Source of the DNA: an uncultured bacterium
Lineage (GTDB): Bacteria > Eisenbacteria > RBG-16-71-46 > CAIMUX01
Assembly: GCA_946886185.1 (NCBI GenBank)
Contig: CAMPIC010000251.1
Coordinates: forward strand, 1 to 5,325
DNA length: 5,325 bases
Reading direction: 5' to 3'
This document shows positions 1-5,325 of the stretch, piece by piece. The notes under the pieces were generated by a model. It was not told where the DNA came from and searched no databases. It saw only the letters and a program-made list of their open reading frames with translations. The translations under genes and the position numbers were made by a program. The first letter of the stretch is position 1; every line of letters starts with the position of its first letter.

Positions 1-85
1 GGACTTCGGATCGGTCCTGCCGGGCGCGCCGAGCGAGGCGGATCAGGTGGTGGAGGAGTCGGCGCCGGAGGGAGTCGCGCGATGA
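1..85 (+). CDS. nuoM: C-terminal tail of upstream gene, probably NADH-quinone oxidoreductase subunit M (partial)
   Basis: Only the last 27 residues and the TGA (83-85) are visible; base 1 is the last base of a split codon. The tail reads DFGSVLPGAPSEADQVVEES and then APEGVAR: hydrophilic, acidic and without a membrane segment, as would suit a cytoplasmic tail after the last helix of an antiporter-like subunit. Nothing in these residues is diagnostic by itself. The nuoM assignment comes from position: its stop overlaps the nuoN start as ATGA, and nuoM directly precedes nuoN in most nuo operons. The acidic tail looks longer than I would expect for NuoM, so another membrane-arm gene is possible. 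Confidence 0.6.
   Translation, partial: DFGSVLPGAPSEADQVVEESAPEGVAR
67..74 (+). promoter_or_regulatory. Ribosome binding site of nuoN
   Basis: GGAGGGAG lies inside the end of the upstream gene. The GGAGG core (67-71) is 10 nt before the ATG at 82. Together with the ATGA stop/start overlap it supports this start and suggests translational coupling to the upstream gene. Confidence 0.7.
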
Positions 86-1563
86 TCGAGTTTCCGGATC
101 TCGGCGGGGGCGCGCTCGCCCCGCTGCTTCCTTTCCTCATCCTGACCGTGGGCGGGCTCGTCCTGGTGTTGATCGACGCGCTCATCCGCGGCGGCGCGTT
201 CCCGTGGCACATCGTCTCCACCGCGCTCCCGGTGGCCGCGATCGCGACCTACGCGATGCAGTGGCCGAGCCGTCCCGGCCAGACGCCTTTCGGTCCGATG
301 TTCCTGGAAGACTCATTCGGAGCGGCCATCGGCGTGCTGATCTGCATCGCCACCATCTTCGGCCTCTTGATGTCCGGACCGTTCCTGGAGAAAGCGGGCC
401 GGACGCGCGGGGAGTACTTCTCGCTCCTGATCTTTTCCGCGGCGGGAATGATCCTCTTCACCTCGACGACGGAGCTGCTCAGCCTCTTCCTCGGACTCGA
501 GCTGCTCTCGATTCCGCTGTATATCCTGTCCGGATATCTGCGCAAGGACACCAAGAGCCTCGAAGCGGGGATGAAGTATTTCCTGCTGGGAGCGTTCTCC
601 TCCGCGATCTTCCTGTTCGGCGGGGCCTTCATCTACGTGGCGACCGGAACGACCGATCTCGCGGTCGCGCTCGCGCAGGGGGCCGATTCAGAGATGGTTC
701 AGGCGGGCTTTTTGATCCTGCTCTCCGGTTTCCTCTTCAAGGCCGCCACTGTGCCGTTCCACATGTGGGCGCCCGACGTCTATCACGGCGCTCCCACCGC
801 GGTGACCGCGTTCATGACCACCGCGGTCAAGGCGGCGGCGTTCGGGGCGCTCGGCCGCATCGTGATGACCGCCTTCCCGCTGGGCGGCGCGCTGCCTCTG
901 ACCGAGATCCTCTGGTGGATCGCCGTCCTCACCATGACGGTGGGCAACCTCGCCGCGCTCACCCAGACGAACGTCAAACGGATGCTCGCCTACTCCTCGA
1001 TCGCGCACGCCGGCTACTTGATGATCGGTCTGACGGTCTATGCCGATTCGGGCGACACCAAGGCGCTCGCGGGGATGCTCTACTACTTGCTCGCCTACAC
1101 CTTGATGAACATCGGGGCGTTCGCGGTCGTGATCACCTGGGCGCAGAAGGGGAAGGAGCACCTGGAAATCCCCGACTACGCCGGCCTGGGATGGCGCACG
1201 CCGGGGCTGGGTCTCGCGATGTCGATCTTCATGATCTCGCTCTCGGGCATTCCGCCGACCGCGGGCTTCTTCGGGAAGTACTACCTCTTCGTCTCCGCCG
1301 TCGACCACGGATTCAACAGCCTGGTGGTGATCGCGGTCTTGAACAGCGCGCTCTCGGTCTACTACTACCTGCGCGTGATGGTGGCTCTCTACATGCGCAA
1401 GCCGACGCACGAGCTCGTCCTCGGGCGATCGGCGCTGGTGGGGGCGGTCGTGCTGGTATGCGCCCTCGGAACGTTCTGGGTCGGGTTCGCTCCCGATTCC
1501 TTCCTCCCCGGAGTCCCTTCGATCGTGAGCTGGTTCCAGGGGTCGGTGCTGGCGCTGCGTTAA
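82..1563 (+). CDS. nuoN: NADH-quinone oxidoreductase subunit N (complex I membrane arm)
   Basis: This 493-residue, very hydrophobic protein has about 14 predicted membrane helices, close to the usual NuoN length (about 485 in E. coli). NuoN is one of the three antiporter-like subunits of respiratory complex I, which couples NADH oxidation and quinone reduction to proton translocation in the cytoplasmic membrane. The family hallmarks are present. Glu140 lies in GLELLSIPLYILSGY. Lys165 lies in SLEAGMKYFLLGAFSS. Lys220 lies in LLSGFLFKAATVPFHMWAPD, followed by VYHGAPTAVTAFM. Lys250 lies in the next helix, TQTNVKRMLAYSSIAHAGY spans 294-312, and Lys399 lies in SGIPPTAGFFGKYYLF. These match the channel Glu and Lys residues (E. 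coli Glu133, Lys217, Lys247, Lys395, from memory). The start is set by the GGAGG site and the ATGA overlap with the upstream gene. The stop is TAA at 1561-1563. No frameshift or missing key residue is seen. It is probably the last nuo gene, since a 345-nt gap follows. Confidence 0.96.
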   Translation: MIEFPDLGGGALAPLLPFLILTVGGLVLVLIDALIRGGAFPWHIVSTALPVAAIATYAMQWPSRPGQTPFGPMFLEDSFGAAIGVLICIATIFGLLMSGPFLEKAGRTRGEYFSLLIFSAAGMILFTSTTELLSLFLGLELLSIPLYILSGYLRKDTKSLEAGMKYFLLGAFSSAIFLFGGAFIYVATGTTDLAVALAQGADSEMVQAGFLILLSGFLFKAATVPFHMWAPDVYHGAPTAVTAFMTTAVKAAAFGALGRIVMTAFPLGGALPLTEILWWIAVLTMTVGNLAALTQTNVKRMLAYSSIAHAGYLMIGLTVYADSGDTKALAGMLYYLLAYTLMNIGAFAVVITWAQKGKEHLEIPDYAGLGWRTPGLGLAMSIFMISLSGIPPTAGFFGKYYLFVSAVDHGFNSLVVIAVLNSALSVYYYLRVMVALYMRKPTHELVLGRSALVGAVVLVCALGTFWVGFAPDSFLPGVPSIVSWFQGSVLALR

Positions 1564-1635
1564 GATCCTCGTCCTTCCGAAAGTTCCTGGCTTCGTGCAT
1601 CGCGGCTCCCCCGGCGCGTCGCTGCGCCTGATAGA

Positions 1636-1657
1636 CCGCGGGTCGTCAACGCGGTTT
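1636..1657 (+). terminator. Weak terminator-like hairpin after nuoN
   Basis: A 5-bp GC stem, CCGCG (1636-1640) and CGCGG (1650-1654), with a 9-nt loop is followed by only three T residues (1655-1657). An alternative small hairpin GACC-GCG-GGTC (1634-1644) competes with it. It lies 73 nt after the nuoN stop, where transcription could end, but the stem and T tract are too short for confidence; Rho-dependent termination is equally possible. Confidence 0.2.
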
Positions 1658-1703
1658 CGAGATCGAGACTCTCGGTAGACCACGCATTCTCTGTATCATG
1701 AGA

Positions 1704-1715
1704 GCGGCGCGCCGC
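1704..1715. repeat. 12-bp perfect palindrome GCGGCGCGCCGC
   Basis: GCGGCGCGCCGC equals its own reverse complement and is centred in the intergenic gap. It could be a dimeric regulator site or a chance GC-rich palindrome; there is no second copy in the gap to support an operator. Confidence 0.35.
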
Positions 1716-1892
1716 CACTCTTCCTTGGAACCGAACTTGCGGCCGGGCAAGCTCGATCGATAGCGGCAGACCGGGATCTGCATAGCGTTTTCCCCTCACT
1801 TACGCGGTTATCCCTGCTGGATAGGATGGCTGCTCGGGTCCGGAGCACGGCTACTCCATGACGACGCCGATGGGCGCAGTGTGTGGAGTTTG

Positions 1893-1901
1893 AAGAAAGG
1901 A
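1893..1901 (+). promoter_or_regulatory. Ribosome binding site deciding the start at 1909
   Basis: AAGAAAGGA ends 7 nt before the ATG at 1909. An in-frame TGA at 1891-1893 sits just upstream, so the frame cannot begin earlier. The next in-frame ATG, codon 139, would remove the signal peptide and the first three propeller motifs. Confidence 0.75.
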
Positions 1902-1908
1902 CATCACC

Positions 1909-2016
1909 ATGGGTTCAAGTTGGTATGGGCGCCCGGTCAAGGCTGCGCGAGCGCTGTCCCGGGCGGCGCGCGGCTCGATTCTCTCGTTCGCCCTTTTGGC
2001 CTCACCCGCGGCTGCG
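1909..2016 (+). other. Signal peptide (residues 1-36)
   Basis: The n-region is long and basic (Arg8, Lys11, Arg14, Arg18, Arg21). It is followed by a hydrophobic stretch GSILSFALLA (22-31) and a small-residue cleavage region SPAAA before Gln37. This fits Sec export with type I cleavage after Ala36. There is no paired RR for Tat and no lipobox Cys. The n-region is longer than typical, but no internal ATG could shorten it. Confidence 0.8.
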
Positions 2017-5000
2017 CAATGGGTGACGCAAAGCCCCGTCCCGACGTATCTCGACGTTCAGGGCGTGGCGGGTCCCACGACCAGTCGAGTCTTCGTCACC
2101 ACGGCCGATGATTCCTTCGACGACGGCGGCGCGCTCTGGGAGTCGACCGATGGCGGAGCGACCTGGGTGCAGCGCGACGTCCCCTTCAGCCTCTTCGACG
2201 GCCTCCATGGGATCCATTTCATCGACACTTTGAATGGCTGGGTGTGGGGCAACGAGAACTACCGCACGACCGACGGTGGGACCACGTGGCAGGAGCTCCC
2301 GTTCCTGGGATCTACCTACTACATGCGCTTCGACATTCCTGGTTTCGGCTTGGCGACCGGGAACTTCGGCCGCCAGGTGAGCCGGGACGGCGGGCTCAGC
2401 TGGGTGGAGTCACCGAACGACATCTTCCGGGTCGACTTCAGGGAGGATCAGGTGGGCCTGGGCGTGTCCGAGACCGGCATCTACCGGACCGCCGACGGGG
2501 GAGACACCTTCGCCGAGGTGATGGCGGGCGGCGGACAGGCCGTGACTTTCCTTTCGAACGCGGTCGCAGTGGCGATCGTCGACAGCACCTTCGCACGCTC
2601 CACCGACGGGGGCCTCACCTGGACCATCGGAGCCGACGCGCAAGGCAAGAGAACGCTCTTCGCCGTCTCGGCCGATGTGGTCCTGGCCACCGGCCGCGCC
2701 GGGCAATGGCCGGACTACGATGATCGCATCCTCCGTTCCGCGGACGGAGGCCAGACCTGGTCCGACCTGGGCGAGGTGATGCCGCAAGGAGTGCACTCCT
2801 TGGCGATTCCATCCGGACAGGTCGTGGTGGGCGCCGATCTCGCGGGCAACATGTATCGATCGGCAGACGCCGGACAGACCTGGTCGCAGAGCTTCGCTTC
2901 GCCGGGGCCGATCCCGAGCTTCTTCCAGATCACCGAGCCGGACTTCCCGGACGCGCAGACCGGCTACTTCGGATACGGCGCGGGCTTCGTCATCAAGACG
3001 ACCGACGGCGGACAGAGCTGGTTCCAGATCTCGAGCGGCACCGGCTACGACCTGCGCGACATGGGCCGATTCCCCAGCGGAGAGATGATCGCGGTGGGAG
3101 AGGGCGGCACGGTCCTGCGCAGCGACGGCGCATCACCCTGGAGGATGGATGCGGAGTTCACTGACGAAACCCTGGTCGCGGTCCACGTGATCGGCCCGCA
3201 GGAGGCAGCGGTGGTCGCCGAGAGCGGGCAGGTGTACCAGAGCGTCGACGGCGGCAGCAGTTGGACCCCCTTGCCTACCGTTCCGGGCGAGCTGGACGAG
3301 GCGACGGATCTGTACTTCACGACGTTGCTCGACGGCTGGCTGGTCGGAGCCGGATTCGAGGAGTCCGCGATCTATCACACCACCGACGGAGGTGTCACCT
3401 GGACCCCCGTCCCCGGCGTCGGAGGTCTGTATCAATCGATCGACTTCGAAGGGGACTACGGCTGGGCCGCGAACGCGAGCGACATCTTCTACCGCACGAC
3501 CGACGGTGGCGACACATGGGAACCGGGCACCGTGCCCGCCTCCAGCGGACTGATCAATGACATGGATTTCGTCGACCAGAGCAGCGGATACGCGGTCGGC
3601 TGGTTCGGTCTCGCGGTCCGCAGCAGCGACGGCGGTTTGACGTGGGAAGAGCTGCCGATTCCGGGCGATCCCGACTTCCAGTTCACCGACATCTATGTTG
3701 TCGGTCCCAACGAGGTCTGGCTCACGACCACGGAGGACTTCGCCTACTACACCGCCAATGCCGGCCACACCTGGGCGGCCCTGGAGATCGGCTCCGACGG
3801 ATTCGGCATCTTCTCCTCGATCATCGCCGACGAAGACGGATCGGCGTGGGCCGCGGGATATCAGGGATACATCGAGCACTTCGAAGGACCGCCGCCTCCT
3901 CCGAACAACCGTCCTCCGGAAGCTTCCTTCGAGTTCACCTCGCCCGGCATGACGGTGCAGTTCACTGACACCAGCACCGATCCGGACGGCGTGGTCGTGA
4001 GCTGGGAGTGGGATTTCGGCGACAGCACGTTCTCCACCGAGCAGAACCCGGTGCACACCTATGATGAGGAAGACACGTACATCGTGTACCTCACGGTGAC
4101 GGACGACGACGGAGATCAGGCCACGACGGGGCGCGCGGTCGTGGCGCAGGAAGGCCCGGGCGGCGTCTTCGGCGATTTCACGGAAGTGACTCCGTTCGAT
4201 CCGCTCTTCGTCACGCCTCAGGACGAGGACTTCTGGGTCGCGACGACGGCGCCGGCCGACTATGACTCGGACGGGGACCTGGACGTGGCGGTGCTCGGCT
4301 TCTACGTGGTGTACAACCAGAGCGTCGAGTACAAGCTGGTGCTCTTCCGCAACGACGGCGAGGCGACGCCCACCGAGTGGGAGTTCAGCTACATCGACGT
4401 TCCGCTGGATGATCTCACCACGGGAGCGTCCGACCTGGCCTGGGGAGACGTGGACAACGACGGCGACGAGGACCTCATGCTGGGGACCGATGGAGAGACG
4501 GTGCTCTATCGCAACGACGCCGGAACCCTCGTCCTTACCGAAACGGTCCTGCCGGGCTATGCCGAGGACAACGATCAGGCGGACTTCGATCTGCGCTCCA
4601 TCACCTGGGCCGACTTCGACAACGATGGGGACCTGGATGCGATCATTCCGTCCGTCTTCGACTTCGAGGAGTTCGAGTGGCGCACCGCCATGGTGCGCAA
4701 CGACGGTCCGGACGAAACCGGCGGATTCCTCTTCACGGAGGTGGAGCCGGGATTCGCGCCGACCCGCCACGCGCAGACGCAGTGGGCGGACTTCGACAAT
4801 GACCAGGACCTGGACCTGCTGCTGGTGAACCTGGCGCCTCTTACCGATGACGGCTTCATTCGCCGCTATCGCAACGATGGAGAGGGGCTCTTCACCGGCG
4901 AGGACATCCTCGGCCCGCTCACCGTCGAGCACGGAGAAGCGCAGTGGGGCGACTACGACGAGGATGGCGATTACGACATCCTGGTGGCGGGCCACATCAA

Positions 5001-5325
5001 GGAGGTGGACGGGTCGTTCAACGTCGTCCTTCGGATTTACCGGAACGACAACGAGACCTTCGTGCCGTTCGAGGTCATCGATTGCATCCCGTGCGAGGGC
5101 TGGTTCGACATCACCGCCGCCACCTGGGCTGACTATGACTCCGACGGAGACATGGACATCCTCATGACCGGCACGTACAACAGCGGGTCGCAGATCGAGG
5201 GTCGGGCCTGGATCTACATCAACGACGGAACGGGCGTATTCATCGAATCGGACAACGTCCTGCCCGCGCCGCGAGCGAGCGGCTCGCGCGGGGGACCGTT
5301 CAGCTGGTTCGACATCGACCGGGAT
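1909..5325 (+). CDS. Large exported multidomain protein: Asp-box/YCF48-like propeller repeats, PKD domain, FG-GAP/VCBS repeats (3' partial)
   Basis: One open frame of 1139 codons has no stop before the window edge, so the C-terminus is missing. Order: signal peptide (1-36, likely cut in SPAAA|QW); 14 Asp-box repeats, S/T-x-D-G-G-x-T-W, between residues 79 and 622; a unit without the motif (about 637-660); a proline-rich linker (661-670); a PKD domain (669-746); and D-x-D-x-D-G repeats from 784 to the end. These families are β-propeller and Ig-like modules of secreted or cell-surface proteins that bind ligands, polysaccharide or Ca2+. No catalytic signature (sialidase RIP/Arg triad, protease, recognisable glycosidase) was seen, so adhesion or binding is inferred. 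A C-terminal sorting or anchoring domain may lie beyond the edge. The protein is acidic, with many Asp, and has only two Cys (1059 and 1062). The start is fixed by AAGAAAGGA and an in-frame TGA 18 nt upstream. It seems transcribed apart from nuo, 345 nt after nuoN. The exact biological role is unknown. Confidence 0.92.
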   Translation, partial: MGSSWYGRPVKAARALSRAARGSILSFALLASPAAAQWVTQSPVPTYLDVQGVAGPTTSRVFVTTADDSFDDGGALWESTDGGATWVQRDVPFSLFDGLHGIHFIDTLNGWVWGNENYRTTDGGTTWQELPFLGSTYYMRFDIPGFGLATGNFGRQVSRDGGLSWVESPNDIFRVDFREDQVGLGVSETGIYRTADGGDTFAEVMAGGGQAVTFLSNAVAVAIVDSTFARSTDGGLTWTIGADAQGKRTLFAVSADVVLATGRAGQWPDYDDRILRSADGGQTWSDLGEVMPQGVHSLAIPSGQVVVGADLAGNMYRSADAGQTWSQSFASPGPIPSFFQITEPDFPDAQTGYFGYGAGFVIKTTDGGQSWFQISSGTGYDLRDMGRFPSGEMIAVGEGGTVLRSDGASPWRMDAEFTDETLVAVHVIGPQEAAVVAESGQVYQSVDGGSSWTPLPTVPGELDEATDLYFTTLLDGWLVGAGFEESAIYHTTDGGVTWTPVPGVGGLYQSIDFEGDYGWAANASDIFYRTTDGGDTWEPGTVPASSGLINDMDFVDQSSGYAVGWFGLAVRSSDGGLTWEELPIPGDPDFQFTDIYVVGPNEVWLTTTEDFAYYTANAGHTWAALEIGSDGFGIFSSIIADEDGSAWAAGYQGYIEHFEGPPPPPNNRPPEASFEFTSPGMTVQFTDTSTDPDGVVVSWEWDFGDSTFSTEQNPVHTYDEEDTYIVYLTVTDDDGDQATTGRAVVAQEGPGGVFGDFTEVTPFDPLFVTPQDEDFWVATTAPADYDSDGDLDVAVLGFYVVYNQSVEYKLVLFRNDGEATPTEWEFSYIDVPLDDLTTGASDLAWGDVDNDGDEDLMLGTDGETVLYRNDAGTLVLTETVLPGYAEDNDQADFDLRSITWADFDNDGDLDAIIPSVFDFEEFEWRTAMVRNDGPDETGGFLFTEVEPGFAPTRHAQTQWADFDNDQDLDLLLVNLAPLTDDGFIRRYRNDGEGLFTGEDILGPLTVEHGEAQWGDYDEDGDYDILVAGHIKEVDGSFNVVLRIYRNDNETFVPFEVIDCIPCEGWFDITAATWADYDSDGDMDILMTGTYNSGSQIEGRAWIYINDGTGVFIESDNVLPAPRASGSRGGPFSWFDIDRD
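2143..3774 (+). repeat. Fourteen Asp-box (BNR/YCF48-like) β-propeller repeats
   Basis: Asp-box motifs begin at residues 79, 120, 158, 194, 231, 277, 318, 364, about 404, 445, 491, 530, 572 and 615, a spacing of 36-46 residues. Best copies are STDGGATW (79), TTDGGTTW (120), STDGGLTW (231), SADGGQTW (277), TTDGGVTW (491), TTDGGDTW (530) and SSDGGLTW (572). Copy 9 is degenerate (RSDGASPW), copy 4 ends in Phe, and copy 14 is TANAGHTW. Several units carry the YCF48-like lead-in, for example GIHFIDTLNGWVWG (102-114 region) and MDFVDQSSGYAVGW (552-565), a β-hairpin before each Asp-box turn. The Asp-box is a structural turn between propeller strands, not by itself a catalytic site. The region probably folds as two tandem propellers; the exact blade count is uncertain. 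Confidence 0.9.
3889..3918 (+). other. Proline-rich inter-domain linker
   Basis: PPPPPNNRPP (residues 661-670) directly follows the last propeller unit (ending IEHFEG) and leads into the PKD domain. It marks the boundary between the Asp-box region and the C-terminal half. Confidence 0.7.
3913..4146 (+). other. PKD domain (residues about 669-746)
   Basis: It contains the PKD hallmarks in order: RPPEASFEFT, FTDTSTDPDG (685-694), the core WEWDFGD (699-705), NPVHTY (713-718) and YIVYLTVTDDDGD (724-736). PKD is an Ig-like β-sandwich common as a spacer or binding module in bacterial surface proteins and secreted enzymes. Here a single copy separates the two propeller regions. It sits in the same frame as its flanks, with no sign of disruption. 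Confidence 0.9.
4258..5325 (+). repeat. FG-GAP/VCBS-type Ca2+-binding propeller repeats (six full, seventh cut by window edge)
   Basis: Aspartate-rich motifs recur every 54-63 residues: DYDSDGDLD (784), DVDNDGDED (847), DFDNDGDLD (902), DFDNDQDLD (961), DYDEDGDYD (1015) and DYDSDGDMD (1075), with WFDIDRD (1133) starting a seventh at the edge. All but the first are preceded by a W-[AG]- or WF-type lead-in. They are followed by the VCBS-type hairpin, e.g. LFRNDGE, LYRNDAG, RYRNDGEGLF and IYINDGTGVF. The D-x-D-x-D-G-x-x-D loops are known Ca2+ ligands in integrin-like seven-bladed propellers. The fourth copy replaces the Gly by Gln. Seven copies would complete one propeller, so this domain may end soon after the window. 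Confidence 0.88.

Larger units (their letters stand above)
1564..1908 (+). other. Intergenic region, no gene seen; several short inverted repeats
   Basis: This 345-nt gap separates nuoN from the exported-protein gene. No reading frame in it looks like protein, and no tRNA or known riboswitch was recognised. It contains several small inverted repeats: CCGCG/CGCGG (1636-1654); CTCT/AGAG (1689-1704); a 12-bp perfect palindrome (1704-1715); CTTGC/GCAAG (1736-1751), extendable by GA/TC across one mismatch; TATCC/GGATA (1809-1823); and TGCTC/GAGCA (1831-1847). The last two are close enough to the downstream start to fall in its 5' leader. It probably contains the nuo operon end and the promoter of the next gene, but no strong -35/-10 pair was found. 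It reads less like coding sequence than its flanks. Confidence 0.6.

Noticed and set aside
204..1683. Long overlapping frames on both strands across nuoN (204-1631 plus, 688-1683 minus)
   Set aside because: They are Arg/Gly-rich translations typical of shadow frames in GC-rich DNA, lying over a complete and highly conserved NuoN.
1560..1799. Minus-strand 79-codon frame covering most of the intergenic gap
   Set aside because: It has no recognisable motif and an Arg/Ser-rich random-looking composition, and I saw no convincing ribosome site. It is not supported as a gene.
1799..1827. Possible promoter CTTACG - 17 nt - TAGGAT
   Set aside because: Only 3 of 6 and 4 of 6 positions match the sigma-70 consensus, and other equally weak pairs occur in the gap, so it is not distinguishable from chance.
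1564..1908. tRNA or known riboswitch in the intergenic gap
   Set aside because: No T-arm consensus (GGTTCGANNCC) with a matching acceptor stem and no known riboswitch core was recognised.
1909..2016. Twin-arginine (Tat) signal or lipoprotein signal
   Set aside because: The basic residues are spaced, with no RR pair, and there is no Cys near the cleavage region, so a Sec type I signal fits best.
1881..2111. Plus-strand 76-codon frame overlapping the start of the exported protein
   Set aside because: It is in another frame and runs across the signal peptide and first repeat coding sequence. The AAGAAAGGA site serves the ATG at 1909, whose frame has clear domains.
2017..3888. Sialidase or GH74 xyloglucanase assignment for the Asp-box region
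   Set aside because: Asp-boxes are shared by many propellers. No RIP motif or Arg triad of sialidases was seen, the repeat units are short (about 41 residues), and GH74 catalytic Asp residues cannot be recognised by eye.
3133..4995. Long minus-strand open frame of 620 codons opposite the exported-protein gene
   Set aside because: It is the antisense of a strongly coding, Asp-rich, GC-rich gene: GAC codons read as GTC, giving Val-, Arg- and Glu-rich low-complexity protein without recognisable domains. The plus frame has clear domain motifs throughout.

Overview
The window is GC-rich bacterial DNA (by eye about two-thirds G+C). It holds the end of a respiratory complex I (nuo) operon and, downstream, the first 1139 codons of a very large exported repeat protein that runs off the right edge. 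All genes read on the + strand. The second protein's domain style (Asp-box/YCF48-like propeller repeats, then PKD, then FG-GAP/VCBS repeats) combined with high GC resembles environmental lineages such as Candidatus Eisenbacteria, other FCB-group phyla, or deltaproteobacteria-like groups. This placement is a guess from architecture and composition; no marker gene in the window settles it.

Layout: positions 1-85 encode the hydrophilic C-terminal tail of an upstream protein, probably NuoM, whose TGA overlaps the start of the next gene as ATGA. Positions 82-1563 encode a complete NuoN, with the conserved ion-channel charged residues in place. Positions 1564-1908 (345 nt) hold no convincing gene. 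They contain several short inverted repeats, a weak terminator-like hairpin and the ribosome binding site of the next gene. From 1909 to 5325 one uninterrupted frame encodes a signal peptide, 14 Asp-box propeller repeats, a proline-rich linker, a PKD domain and six full D-x-D-x-D-G repeats, with a seventh cut by the window edge.

NuoM and NuoN would sit together in the membrane arm of NADH:quinone oxidoreductase and are translationally coupled. The exported protein appears to be a separate transcription unit with no evident functional link to complex I. It looks like a surface or secreted binding or adhesion protein rather than an enzyme, because no catalytic signature was recognised. I see no clear new multi-gene system here. 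The most notable item is this modular protein, in particular the signs of a seven-repeat register and of a terminal half-blade closure in its Asp-box region.
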